A stretch of DNA of 14,667 nt from contig JAIENH010000167.1 of assembly GCA_019751475.1 (NCBI GenBank), positions 1 to 14,667 of the forward strand, read 5' to 3'. The stretch comes from Cyclobacteriaceae bacterium. Lineage in GTDB: Bacteria > Bacteroidota > Bacteroidia > Cytophagales > Cyclobacteriaceae. This document shows, piece after piece, positions 1-8,427 of this stretch; the stretch's first letter is position 1, and every line of letters starts with the position of its first letter. The position numbers were made by a program, and so were the translations under genes. The notes under the pieces are model-generated. The model had not been told where the DNA came from. It ran no database searches and saw nothing but the letters and a program-made list of their open reading frames with translations.

Positions 1-1
1 A

Positions 2-91
2 GAACAGACCTACTCCGTAGACGGATTGATCGTAGCGAAACGACCGGGAGCACCGGGACCAGACTCGCTCACCATTTCAAAACGGGCCTAA
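2..91 (+). CDS. C-terminal end of an unidentified protein (partial)
   Basis: An open frame enters from the left edge and ends at TAA (89-91). The 29 visible residues begin EQTYSVDGLIVAKRPG and end SLTISKRA. The hydrophobic strand-like segment followed by a basic, proline/glycine-rich tail looks like the last strand and tail of an enzyme, but too little is present to assign a family. It runs towards the FkbM methyltransferase gene and overlaps its end by 15 bp. A polysaccharide-related role is possible only by neighbourhood. Confidence 0.45.
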   Translation, partial: EQTYSVDGLIVAKRPGAPGPDSLTISKRA

Positions 92-868
92 GTCCTTGCG
101 CACGGCCAGGTAGTTGGCCGATTGAAACACTTCGAGCTTTTCTGAATACGCTTTCAATGGCCAAAGCCCGTCTGAAACAATGCGATACAAATCGAACCCC
201 GATGAAAAGAACTGATAGTAATCTTTAAAAAACGTTCGTGAGTCGATGTTGCAGCCGCCAAACTCAAATTGGACTACACTCACCCGCTTGTTTTCAAACA
301 TCTTCTTTCCTCCTTTCAACACTGCCAATTCATGACCTTCAACATCCAACTTAAGAAAGTCAATTGCTGACAACCCATGTTGCTCACAAAAAATATCCAG
401 TGTAGTTAGCTCGATGGTTTCTTTTTCAGAGAATTGAATGTTGGCATGATTCAAATCGCGTTGATAGACTGAAGCGAGCCCTGACCCTTTCTTATCGTAG
501 AATAAGTCTGCATGACCAGGTGCATCACTAAAGCCAGCATTGATCAAATGAACATTTGCCGATGACGGAATAGAACTCTTTAATAGTTTGAATGTCTCCT
601 GCGATGGTTCAAAAGCATACAGTTGAAAATTCTTATTTGTATGCTGCAGCACCCGCTTCACAAACTCTCCTTTATTGGCGCCAACATCAAAGACCACTGG
701 TGCGGACACGGCCAATGTTTTCATGACCGCATCTAAAACAAACGCCTCACCGTTGTGCGCATAGTCGCTGGCCCTGCCAAAATTCAGTCCCTTTAATGCT
801 GCGGAATGAAGTTTTTGAAAGAATGACTGAAGACTTTTTTTACCCAGCAATGAATTGAATGCACCCAC
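77..868 (-). CDS. FkbM family SAM-dependent methyltransferase
   Basis: A 263-residue soluble class I methyltransferase of the FkbM type, expected to methylate a hydroxyl group on a sugar, glycan or similar metabolite using S-adenosylmethionine. The SAM-binding glycine loop is at residues 58-69 (VVFDVGANKGEF). The acidic end of the next strand is FEPS (86-89). The family signature IDFLKLDVEGHE lies at 169-180. The likely start is GTG at 868: an in-frame stop lies only 10-12 bp upstream and no ATG occurs before residue 49, which would remove the N-terminal helix. The gene is divergent from the flippase gene and probably belongs with it to an exopolysaccharide or O-antigen region. The real substrate cannot be read from the sequence. 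Family assignment is firm; role is inferred. Confidence 0.9.
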   Translation of the reverse strand: MGAFNSLLGKKSLQSFFQKLHSAALKGLNFGRASDYAHNGEAFVLDAVMKTLAVSAPVVFDVGANKGEFVKRVLQHTNKNFQLYAFEPSQETFKLLKSSIPSSANVHLINAGFSDAPGHADLFYDKKGSGLASVYQRDLNHANIQFSEKETIELTTLDIFCEQHGLSAIDFLKLDVEGHELAVLKGGKKMFENKRVSVVQFEFGGCNIDSRTFFKDYYQFFSSGFDLYRIVSDGLWPLKAYSEKLEVFQSANYLAVRKDLGPF

Positions 869-920
869 CTGACACGATTAAGTATTGCAAATAAAGTATT
901 TTGCGTCCAGATATTTTTTC

Positions 921-2420
921 ATGGGTGTAGTTATTCGTCAAAGCATCACATCAACCGTGATCTCCTACGCAGGCGTGGTGATTGGTTACATCAATTTGCT
1001 ATACCTGTATCCCCGCTTCCTGGCACCCGAGCAAATTGGCACCATGCGCGCCATGCAGGATGCCGCCATCCTCATGGCACAGTTTGCCCAATTTGGACTC
1101 GCGCAAAGCATCATCCGGTTTTTTCCGCGCTTTGCAAGCACACCCACCGAATCGCGAAAGTTCTTCAACTTGGTGGTAATGCTCGCAGGTCAGGCCTTCG
1201 GAGTGTTTTTGATTCTCTATTTGATTTTTGAATCGTCCATTCTTGGCTACTTTCAGCAAAATGCCGCTGACTTTATTCAATATTCAAGACTCACACTCTA
1301 CCTCACCGCCACCACCGTGCTGGTGACACTCATGGAAGTGTACTCACGATCACTGCTCAAGACTATTGTGCCCAATCTTCTGAAAGAAATTGCGGTGCGT
1401 GTACTGCTCGGGCTTCTCAGCCTGGGCTATTTTCTGGAGTGGATTTCCTTTCAGGAACTAATGGAGCTTTCGGTGGCAGTGTACATGATTTGCCTTTTTG
1501 CTTTAGGTTGGTATTTGTACGCTCAAAATGAATTAGGTACGTCTGTCATGAAATTAAAGGAGCTGCCCAAGCCGCTGCTGCGGGAGTTTCTTCTCTTTAG
1601 CTTGCTGAGTTTTACCGGCACAGCCGGACTTATCATAATCGGCAAGGTAGACAGCCTCATGGTAGCCGGATTGCTCGGTTTGGCACCTGTAGCCGTCTAC
1701 ACTACTTCATTTTACATGGCCACAGTGATTGAGATCCCCAAGCGTGCAATGACACAAATCGCTTCGCCCCTCATTGCCCGTGGATTTGAAAAAGAAGACT
1801 GGGCGGAAGTAAAAAAAATATATCACAAGACTGCACTGCATCAATTCATACTGGGCAGTCTTTTGCTGCTGGGCATTGCTGCGAATCTTTCTTCCATTTT
1901 TGTTTTGATGCCCAAAGGAGAAATCTACGAAGCGGGCACGTGGGTGGTGATCATTGTGGGGGCAGGAAAATTGGTGGACATGCTTTTCGGCCCCAGCAGT
2001 GAGATCATTGTCTTTTCGAAATATTATTCCTTCAACATTGTACTGATTGTCATGCTTGCAGCCATGATTATCACAGCCAATAACCTGTTGATTCCATCGT
2101 ATGGCATTGAAGGTGCAGCCATTGGCACCGCGTTGACGCTGGTCGTCTTCAATCTTATCAAATTTATTTTCATTTGGTGGAAAATCCGGATTCAACCATT
2201 CTCTACAGCCTTTGTAAAAGTGGTACTGATTTCCGCTGTAGCGTGGGGCGCACAATACATTTTGCCAAGAATCGATTCGACTATCCTAGACATCATCATC
2301 CGCTCCGGGGTAATCACCGCTGTATTTGGTGCGCTGGTCTATTGGACAAACGTCTCCCCGGAAGGCAACGAGCTGGCTAGGAAGTCACTTGCCTGGCTCG
2401 GCCTTACAAAGAAATCATAG
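921..2420 (+). CDS. Polysaccharide flippase-like membrane protein (MOP superfamily, Wzx-like)
   Basis: A 499-residue integral membrane protein with about 12 to 14 hydrophobic helices, fitting the oligosaccharide flippase/polysaccharide biosynthesis branch of the MOP superfamily, whose members move lipid-linked glycans across the inner membrane. The N-terminus (GYINLLYLYPRFLAPEQIG) has the usual pattern of helix 1 followed by a loop ending in E-x-x-G. The middle segment GKVDSLMVAGLLG followed by VAVYTTSFYMA is typical of the second half of these proteins. I chose ATG at 921; the frame is open upstream to a TTG at 885, which would add 12 residues. It ends convergently with parC, overlapping by 6 bp. 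The exact glycan substrate is unknown. An exporter of another lipid-linked molecule cannot be excluded. Confidence 0.85.
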   Translation: MGVVIRQSITSTVISYAGVVIGYINLLYLYPRFLAPEQIGTMRAMQDAAILMAQFAQFGLAQSIIRFFPRFASTPTESRKFFNLVVMLAGQAFGVFLILYLIFESSILGYFQQNAADFIQYSRLTLYLTATTVLVTLMEVYSRSLLKTIVPNLLKEIAVRVLLGLLSLGYFLEWISFQELMELSVAVYMICLFALGWYLYAQNELGTSVMKLKELPKPLLREFLLFSLLSFTGTAGLIIIGKVDSLMVAGLLGLAPVAVYTTSFYMATVIEIPKRAMTQIASPLIARGFEKEDWAEVKKIYHKTALHQFILGSLLLLGIAANLSSIFVLMPKGEIYEAGTWVVIIVGAGKLVDMLFGPSSEIIVFSKYYSFNIVLIVMLAAMIITANNLLIPSYGIEGAAIGTALTLVVFNLIKFIFIWWKIRIQPFSTAFVKVVLISAVAWGAQYILPRIDSTILDIIIRSGVITAVFGALVYWTNVSPEGNELARKSLAWLGLTKKS

Positions 2421-5246
2421 TTCCAACTCAATGGTCTGACCAGCAGTAAAGACTCCCGGCTTCGGAGTAGCTTTCGGTTGCTTTACTGGTGGAGTCGGCT
2501 TGGTCTTTTTAGTAACAGGATTAGCGCTTTTTTCTGACGGGCTTTCCCCGAACAGGCTTCCCTGGCTTGCCGGCTCTGGTCGCGACTTTACCTTTTTTTC
2601 CGGGCTTTCCGCTTTTGGCGACTGGCTTTCCTGCCGGGGCTTTTCCTCTTCCAATTTTTTTTTTGGCGACTGCGGGGCCTTGTCGGCTTCAGTCACCTCT
2701 TCTTGTGCTTCGTCATCTTCCAGGCCTGAGTCTTCGGGGTCTTCCACCGGCTTCACGCGTGTCACTTTGTATTGAGACAACCGGTTGCCCATGGCCTTCC
2801 ACCCTTTCACATCAATGATGTCTTCCAAATTGACTACCTCCGCCTCCTTGTCCTTGCCTTTTCCTTTTACGATCTCTACCTCCACCTCAGGTGTATCGGC
2901 TGTAGTGACAAACTCCAATCGCGAGCCGATTGATTCGGATATAAATCCAAATTCCTTGTCGTTTGTATTGGTTTCAATTTTAAACCGTTTAACAAAATGC
3001 TGCTTGCTATCGCCATCCCAATACACAGCGGAGATCACTTTTTTAGGATTAAACTTCTCCACGAGAATAGTCTTCTCCTGCTCAAAACGTGTAGCCAGAT
3101 CATAGCCGGTAATCTTGTAGTTACCACTTTTGGTAATAGCAAGAATCTGATCGTCTCCGTCAAACTTACCAACATGCTTGCCGCGCTTCTCTTTGTTCAA
3201 TCGACCGGAGGATTCATCAAACCAAAGCTCCAATCCGCTAAGGGTTGAAACACCTGCCTGGAGCAGATCAACTCTTCGCACGGGATACTTGGTGATCGTA
3301 TTACCTCGGGCTCCGCGACCTTTCACTTCCATCTCCGAAAAATCAAACTCGAATATCTTCTTTCGAGCCGTACTACTCTGACTCAACTTCACCTCCACTA
3401 CTTCAGCTTCGCCATTAGGATTTGCCGAGAGGTAGTGTACGCGTGAATTGGGGTTGCCCTGATCGAGATTGTATTCTTTATCGCGAATGATGCCGGGCAT
3501 GGTAAACCGCTTGGCAAATGACTTACCCGACTTACCATCGCTGTAGATCATGTTGTACACCATTCGTTCATCGCCCTTTTTCCAGACACCAGCAAACAGG
3601 ATGTCTTTGCCCATAAAGACTTTTTCTGAAATACGGCTTACCAATGCCTTGCCGTCTCTGCGAATGGCAATGATATCATCCAACTCAGAGCAGTCGCAAA
3701 TGAATTCATCTTTCTTCAGGCCCCAGCCAATAAATCCATCCGCACGGTTGACATACAATTTTTGATTATTGGCAATTACCTCTACAGCCGTCACCGACTG
3801 GAAGCTCTTGATCTCCGTTCTCCGCTCGCGGCCTTTACCGTATTTATCCAAAAGGTTTTGATAAAACGAAATAGCATACTCCACCAAGTGTTTTAAATGA
3901 TGCTGAGTTTGTTTCAATTCGTCTTGCAAGGCCTTCATCAACTCATCGGCCTTGAACGAATCGTACTTTGAAATGCGCTTGATCTTTATTTCCGTCAAAC
4001 GCACTACATCGTCATCCGTGATCTCACGATAAAATTGTTTTTTGAATGGATTGAGTCCTTTATGAATAACCTTGATAACAGCCTCGAAGGTCTCGCACTC
4101 TTCAATGTTGCGGTAGATTCGGTTCTCGATAAATATTTTCTCAAGAGATGAAAACAGGATACGCTCCATCAGGTTAGCCTTCTTGATCTCAAGCTCCTTC
4201 TTCAGCAGTTCTACGGTCAAGTCAGTGTTGTACTTGAGAATTTCATTCACTTTCATGAACTGCGGCTTGTCTTCCACAATCACGCAGGCATTTGGTGAAA
4301 TGCTGATCTCACAATCCGTAAAGGCATACAAGGCATCCATGGCGATCTCTGGCGATTGCCCTGGTTGCAAGTGAATTACGATCTCTACGTCCTTGGCGGT
4401 ATTATCTACCACCTGCTTCACCTTGATCTTGCCTTTTTCACTCGCCTTCACAATCGACTCCATGAGAGACGTAGTGGTGGTGCTAAACGGAATCTCTTTA
4501 ATAACAAGAGTCTTCTTATCCACCGCCTCGATGCGGGCACGCACTTTTACTTTACCTCCACGATAGCCCTGATCGTATTCCGAAAAATCAGCAATACCAC
4601 CGGTGAAAAAGTCGGGGTAGATTTTGGGATTCTTGCCTTTCAAAACATCAATAGATGCTTTGATCAACTCACAGAAGTTGTGGGGCAGAATTTTAGTTGA
4701 AAGACCTACAGCAATACCATCCACGCCCTGTGCTAGCAGCAGTGGAAACTTTACAGGCAGTGTGATCGGTTCTTTTTTGCGTCCATCATATGACAACTGC
4801 CATTCAGTAAGGTCAGCATTGTACACGATGTCAAGCGCAAACTTAGAAAGGCGTGCTTCAATGTAACGCGGAGCAGCTGCACTGTCTCCTGTGCGCACAT
4901 CTCCCCAGTTACCCTGCGTATCCAGCAAAATATCTTTCTGGCCGATATTAACGATGGCTTCCCCAATGGCAGCATCCCCGTGAGGATGATATTGCATCGT
5001 GTTACCGATCACGTTGGCTACTTTATTGAAGCGGCCATCATCCATTTCCTTCAGCGAGTGCATGATTCTTCGCTGCACAGGTTTGAAGCCGTCTTCGATG
5101 CGGGGCACGGCCCGCTCAAGGATCACATACGATGCGTAATCGAGGAACCAGTTTTCGTACAATCCGTCAATGGAGACCAACTCGTGCGCTACTTCTTCGT
5201 TTGAATCGCTGCTTGCTTTGCGCTTGGCTGTTTTCTTTTTACTCAT
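2415..5246 (-). CDS. parC: DNA topoisomerase IV subunit A
   Basis: A 943-residue type IIA topoisomerase breakage-reunion subunit, which with ParE decatenates and relaxes DNA. The winged-helix/tower domain starts near residue 24. The catalytic arginine-tyrosine pair is R127-Y128 in AAPRYIEARL. The quinolone-pocket region reads HPHGDAAIGEA (87-97), with Ala92 and Glu96 where E. coli GyrA has Ser83 and Asp87. The C-terminal half carries the beta-pinwheel-like repeats, with GRGARGNT as a GyrA-box-like turn, so ParC rather than GyrA is the better name, also because parE is nearby. Residues about 834-943 form a charged Ser/Pro/Lys/Glu-rich, probably disordered tail ending in GQTIELEL. The start codon overlaps the stop of the small membrane gene (ATGA), which suggests translational coupling. 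Confidence 0.95.
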   Translation of the reverse strand: MSKKKTAKRKASSDSNEEVAHELVSIDGLYENWFLDYASYVILERAVPRIEDGFKPVQRRIMHSLKEMDDGRFNKVANVIGNTMQYHPHGDAAIGEAIVNIGQKDILLDTQGNWGDVRTGDSAAAPRYIEARLSKFALDIVYNADLTEWQLSYDGRKKEPITLPVKFPLLLAQGVDGIAVGLSTKILPHNFCELIKASIDVLKGKNPKIYPDFFTGGIADFSEYDQGYRGGKVKVRARIEAVDKKTLVIKEIPFSTTTTSLMESIVKASEKGKIKVKQVVDNTAKDVEIVIHLQPGQSPEIAMDALYAFTDCEISISPNACVIVEDKPQFMKVNEILKYNTDLTVELLKKELEIKKANLMERILFSSLEKIFIENRIYRNIEECETFEAVIKVIHKGLNPFKKQFYREITDDDVVRLTEIKIKRISKYDSFKADELMKALQDELKQTQHHLKHLVEYAISFYQNLLDKYGKGRERRTEIKSFQSVTAVEVIANNQKLYVNRADGFIGWGLKKDEFICDCSELDDIIAIRRDGKALVSRISEKVFMGKDILFAGVWKKGDERMVYNMIYSDGKSGKSFAKRFTMPGIIRDKEYNLDQGNPNSRVHYLSANPNGEAEVVEVKLSQSSTARKKIFEFDFSEMEVKGRGARGNTITKYPVRRVDLLQAGVSTLSGLELWFDESSGRLNKEKRGKHVGKFDGDDQILAITKSGNYKITGYDLATRFEQEKTILVEKFNPKKVISAVYWDGDSKQHFVKRFKIETNTNDKEFGFISESIGSRLEFVTTADTPEVEVEIVKGKGKDKEAEVVNLEDIIDVKGWKAMGNRLSQYKVTRVKPVEDPEDSGLEDDEAQEEVTEADKAPQSPKKKLEEEKPRQESQSPKAESPEKKVKSRPEPASQGSLFGESPSEKSANPVTKKTKPTPPVKQPKATPKPGVFTAGQTIELEL

Positions 5247-5584
5247 GAATTCAGTTCAATCAGGTTTTTGGAAATAAGGTAGTACCCAATGGCAACTAAT
5301 ATGGAAATCAGGTTGCCAATGAGAAAGAAATCATTTGAAACTTTGTCTTCCGTGTCCTTTATACGAGTGGCTATTTTTAATGCACCCAAAAAAGTAATCG
5401 ATTGTGTCATATTGAAATGAAGTGACATTACGATAAATGCCCGCTCAAGTATACCCTTAAGAATGCTGGCCCGGCTAATTTTATCCTTATTGGTTTTGCC
5501 GATAAATTTACTGATCAGAAAAAATAGGATGTGAATGACAATCTCACCTACCACGATAACACCAATGAACTGCATTAAGACCAT
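5243..5584 (-). CDS. Small membrane protein resembling the membrane half of DUF3307 proteins
   Basis: A 113-residue protein with three or four hydrophobic segments (about 5-28, 47-69, 86-105) and a basic loop near 29-43. Residues 42-76 (LKGILER, then LGALKIATRIK) and 84-104 (NDFFLIGNLIS and onwards) resemble, from memory, the C-terminal membrane part of DUF3307 proteins, which often neighbour satD. The usual N-terminal DUF3307 region is absent. ATG at 5584 overlaps satD by 10 bp. A second ATG at 5575 would give a one-base TAATG junction with the satD stop and may be the true start. Its own stop overlaps the parC start by 4 bp. Probably an inner-membrane partner of SatD; the function is unknown. 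Confidence 0.75.
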   Translation of the reverse strand: MVLMQFIGVIVVGEIVIHILFFLISKFIGKTNKDKISRASILKGILERAFIVMSLHFNMTQSITFLGALKIATRIKDTEDKVSNDFFLIGNLISILVAIGYYLISKNLIELNS

Positions 5585-6213
5585 TTCGCGGTTGGGTTTA
5601 CGATGAGTAATATCAGGCGCTTGATGTAATTACATTCATCAATCATAAGTGAGCGCCTACGCCTCCAGATGGCAGTCGGATCTTTCTTCAGCGTTTTTGC
5701 CACTTCACGATAGTCTGCTTCTGAAAGCAAATGCACCGCCACCTTGCGTTGGGCGGGTGTCCAACGGTCTACTATGCCCTGGTAGACCAGCGCACCATAG
5801 GTAAGCTTTTCAGAGATAGCTTTATTTGTTGTTGAAATAAAGAATCTCTTTTTTGAGCCCTTTAGCTCCGTTAGCTGCTTCCGTGCCTGCGTAAGCCCCG
5901 GGCCGAGCATCGCATAAGAGTTTACCCGGTTGACAACCGTATCAATTTCACCTTCGTGCAGCACATAGCGTAGCTGGAAGGGCGATTTAATACTCATCAG
6001 ATGGTGCTCAAGCGCAAACATTATTTTCAATGCCTCATACATGTTCTTTACAACACCCTGGAATTCATCGCCCAATGTGATGGTGAGGGGTGACAGGATG
6101 TTGCGCTTATGTTCTTTATTTATCGAATCTACTGCCTCCTTAAAATCATGCATCAGCGCTTTCCCCCGCTTCTTGGAACTCCCCACAATGTCGGCCATCA
6201 TGATTACTTTCAT
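5575..6213 (-). CDS. satD: SatD family protein (cyclase-like fold plus C-terminal HTH)
   Basis: A 212-residue soluble protein of the SatD family, named after the acid-tolerance sat operon of Streptococcus mutans; the biochemical role is not established. The N-terminus MKVIMMADIVGSSK (1-14) and LTITLGDEFQGV (43-54) are the hallmark motifs. Their pattern, together with QLRYVLHEGEID (80-91) and LGPGLTQARKQL (103-114), resembles the metal-binding strands and hairpin of class III nucleotide cyclases or GGDEF-type palm domains. Residues about 151-194 (ending YREVAKTL followed by TAIWRRRRSL) look like a sigma-region-4-type helix-turn-helix. It sits between parE and the small membrane gene and is preceded by three spaced palindromes, so autoregulation is likely. 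The family call is firm; the cyclase and DNA-binding readings are inference. Confidence 0.85.
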   Translation of the reverse strand: MKVIMMADIVGSSKKRGKALMHDFKEAVDSINKEHKRNILSPLTITLGDEFQGVVKNMYEALKIMFALEHHLMSIKSPFQLRYVLHEGEIDTVVNRVNSYAMLGPGLTQARKQLTELKGSKKRFFISTTNKAISEKLTYGALVYQGIVDRWTPAQRKVAVHLLSEADYREVAKTLKKDPTAIWRRRRSLMIDECNYIKRLILLIVNPTAKWS

Positions 6214-6224
6214 GGTCTTCAGTT

Positions 6225-6299
6225 ATTGCAGAAAAAATGCAATATATGAGTTATTGCAGAAATTCTGCAATAGACAAAAAATTACAGAAATTCTGCAAT
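6225..6299 (-). promoter_or_regulatory. Three 19-bp palindromes at exact 28-bp spacing upstream of satD (candidate operator)
   Basis: Three copies lie at 6225-6243, 6253-6271 and 6281-6299, each starting 28 bp after the previous one. The middle copy, ATTGCAGAAATTCTGCAAT, has perfect 9-bp arms around one central base. The right copy differs from it at one base (ATTACAG). The left copy keeps only the outer ATTGCA/TGCAAT arms around an A-rich centre. The array fills most of the 114-bp gap between parE and satD and ends 11 bp before the satD start. A weak promoter-like pair on the minus strand (TTG at 6270-6268, TATATT at 6246-6241) would overlap the middle site and lie beside the left one, fitting repression. 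SatD's own HTH is the first candidate to bind it. Confidence 0.75.
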
Positions 6300-6327
6300 G
6301 GGCATTTTGGGTGACCTTAACCATTTC

Positions 6328-8208
6328 TTACGCTTCCACAGGTGAAAATTCTTCCTTCTCTTCCACCACATCCAACTCTATGCGCAGGTTATCGATGATA
6401 AAATCCTGGCGGTCGGGCGTGTTTTTGCCCATATAAAATTCCAGGGTCTTCACCAGGTGCTTCTCCTTATCAATAAATACCGGCTGGAGGCGAATGTTCT
6501 CATTGATAAACGTACCAAACTCCTCGGGTGAAATCTCACCCAGCCCTTTGAACCGGGTGATCTCGGGCTTGCTGCCAAGCTTCTCCATCGCTTCCTGCTT
6601 TTCCTCCGGACTGTAGCAATAGATAGTTTCTTTCTTATTCCGGACACGGAACAGCGGTGTCTCTAATATATACACATGGCCTGCTTTCACCAGGTCGGGG
6701 AAGAACTGTAGAAAAAATGTCATCAGCAGCAGGCGAATGTGCATGCCGTCTACATCAGCATCCGTAGCGATAATAACTTTATTGTATCGAAGTCCATCCA
6801 GGCCATCTTCAATATTGAGTGCGTGCTGAAGCAGGTTAAACTCTTCGTTTTCATACACTACTTTCTTGGTCAAGCCAAAACAATTCAAGGGCTTACCACG
6901 CAAGCTGAAAACGGCTTGCGTCTCCACATCGCGTGACTTAGTAATAGATCCACTGGCCGAATCTCCCTCTGTTATGAAGATAACCGACTCCTTGCCTCGC
7001 TCATCTTTGCCTTCATCAAAGTGAAAACGACAGTCGCGAAGTTTGCGGTTATGAAGATTTGCTTTCTTGGCCCGCTCGTTGGCCAGCTTCTTAATACCCG
7101 CAATCTCTTTGCGCTCGCGCTCCGACTGCAAAATGCGTTTGAGCATTGCATCGGCAACAGAAGGATTTTTATGGAGGTATATCTCCAACTCCTTGGCGAC
7201 AAAATCACCCACAAAGCTTCGCACCGAAGGCCCATCCGGTGCCATATTAACAGAGCCCAGCTTGGTTTTTGTTTGCGATTCAAATACAGGTTCTTGCACA
7301 CGCACCGCGATAGCGGCCACTACACTGGCGCGAATGTCAGCGGCATCAAACTCTTTTTTATAGAAATCGCGTACAGCCTTCACCATCCCCTCGCGAAATG
7401 CGGCCAGGTGTGTACCTCCCTGGGTGGTGTTTTGTCCATTCACAAATGAGTAATATTCTTCACCGTATTGATTGCCATGGGTAAGAGCCACTTCAATGTC
7501 TTCACCCTTCAAGTGAAGAATCGGGTAGCGTATTTCTTCAGGGTCTGACTTTTGTGTCAAGAAGTCGAACAGTCCATCTTTCGAATAAAACTTCCGGCCA
7601 TTGTAGTTGATGGTAAGTCCCGCGTTGAGAAAGGCGTAATTCCACATCAAATCATCCAGGTACTCCGGGATGAAATGATAATTCTTAAACATGGAGTTAT
7701 CGGGTTCAAACTCCACGAGCGTGCCGTTGCGTTCGCTGCTCTTGCCAATCTTCGGATCGCTAGTCAAAACGCCTTTCTTGAATTCCGCCAGCTTGGTTTG
7801 TCCTTCGCGGAATGCCTGTACTTTAAAATAGTTGGAGAGCGCATTCACCGCCTTGGTACCGACCCCGTTAAGGCCTACTGATTTCTGAAAGGCCCCCGAA
7901 TCATACTTGGCCCCGGTGTTGATCTTGGAGACAACGTCCACCACCTTGCCCAGCGGGATGCCTCGACCATAGTCGCGCACTACCACCTTTTGGTCTGTGA
8001 TTTTAACATCGATGGCTTTGCCATAGCCCATCATGTGCTCGTCAATACAGTTGTCGACTACTTCTTTTACCAAAACATAGATGCCATCATCTTTGGCTGA
8101 GCCATCGCCCAACTTGCCGATGTACATGCCCGGTCGCAGCCGGATATGTTCGCGCCAGTCAAGCGATCGAATGCTTGACTCATTGTATTCTGAGGTTTCT
8201 TTTGCCAT
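6328..8208 (-). CDS. parE: DNA topoisomerase IV subunit B
   Basis: A 626-residue ATPase subunit of topoisomerase IV, the partner of ParC. The GHKL ATP site shows E49 and N53 in [17 protein letters not shown] (79-85) and [14 protein letters not shown] (112-125). The transducer loop is QTKTKLGS (312-319), with the ATP-contacting lysine at 314. The Toprim domain follows: [10 protein letters not shown] (412-421) with Glu414, and ATDADVDG (481-488) with the magnesium-binding aspartates. LRGKPLN and RFKGLGE are also conserved. The length of about 630 residues and lack of the large GyrB insertion favour ParE. ATG at 8208 is the natural start. It heads the parE-satD-membrane protein-parC order; the cassette between the two subunits is unusual. 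Confidence 0.95.
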   Translation of the reverse strand: MAKETSEYNESSIRSLDWREHIRLRPGMYIGKLGDGSAKDDGIYVLVKEVVDNCIDEHMMGYGKAIDVKITDQKVVVRDYGRGIPLGKVVDVVSKINTGAKYDSGAFQKSVGLNGVGTKAVNALSNYFKVQAFREGQTKLAEFKKGVLTSDPKIGKSSERNGTLVEFEPDNSMFKNYHFIPEYLDDLMWNYAFLNAGLTINYNGRKFYSKDGLFDFLTQKSDPEEIRYPILHLKGEDIEVALTHGNQYGEEYYSFVNGQNTTQGGTHLAAFREGMVKAVRDFYKKEFDAADIRASVVAAIAVRVQEPVFESQTKTKLGSVNMAPDGPSVRSFVGDFVAKELEIYLHKNPSVADAMLKRILQSERERKEIAGIKKLANERAKKANLHNRKLRDCRFHFDEGKDERGKESVIFITEGDSASGSITKSRDVETQAVFSLRGKPLNCFGLTKKVVYENEEFNLLQHALNIEDGLDGLRYNKVIIATDADVDGMHIRLLLMTFFLQFFPDLVKAGHVYILETPLFRVRNKKETIYCYSPEEKQEAMEKLGSKPEITRFKGLGEISPEEFGTFINENIRLQPVFIDKEKHLVKTLEFYMGKNTPDRQDFIIDNLRIELDVVEEKEEFSPVEA

Positions 8209-8250
8209 TCAGCGTTGTTCGTTAATGATGTGGTTACGTGCGCAGGTGCC

Positions 8251-8278
8251 AAAAAATTATGCAGGATGGTTCATCCTG
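8251..8278 (-). terminator. Possible hairpin terminator after the 8428-8868 gene
   Basis: On the minus strand CAGGATG and CATCCTG form a 7-bp stem with a 3-base loop (8262-8278). A five-base gap then leads to six T residues (8256-8251). It lies about 150 bp beyond the stop of the four-helix membrane protein and 43 bp before parE, so it could separate the two genes. The stem is short and the T-run is offset, so a leader hairpin of parE is equally possible. Confidence 0.3.
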
Positions 8279-8427
8279 ACAGCTAAAAAAATCGGGTGCG
8301 TCACGAACTGGTCTAAGAACGGAAATTTTGCAGACAATCCAATCACTCGCAGATAATTTTGAACTACAAATTTTCAGCAATGAAGTTGCATTAAATAATT
8401 GATAGTCAGTTGATAATACGAGTGGCT

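Noticed and set aside
1707..2255. Long minus-strand open frame inside the flippase gene
   Set aside because: Composition is rich in His, Asn and Cys as expected for an antisense shadow, and the plus-strand frame is a clear membrane transporter.
2550..2750. DNA-level repeat array in the parC tail
   Set aside because: The recurring GGCTTTCC words only reflect repeated Glu-Ser-Pro codons in a low-complexity tail and have no regular period.
6225..6299. Start of a CRISPR array
   Set aside because: The repeats are palindromic operator-like units, the spacers are only 9 bp, there are three units, and no cas gene is present.
5243..6299. Toxin-antitoxin or phage-defence module
   Set aside because: The HTH and membrane protein could suggest this, but SatD is a known non-toxin family and no effector or mobile-element gene is present.
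6041..6436. Open frame on the plus strand across the satD start, palindromes and parE end
   Set aside because: It is antisense to two firmly identified genes and contains the operator array; its protein has no recognisable pattern.
8225..8356. Short plus-strand open frame between parE and the four-helix protein
   Set aside because: About 43 residues, no signal, helix or family pattern, and it crosses the candidate hairpin; probably chance.
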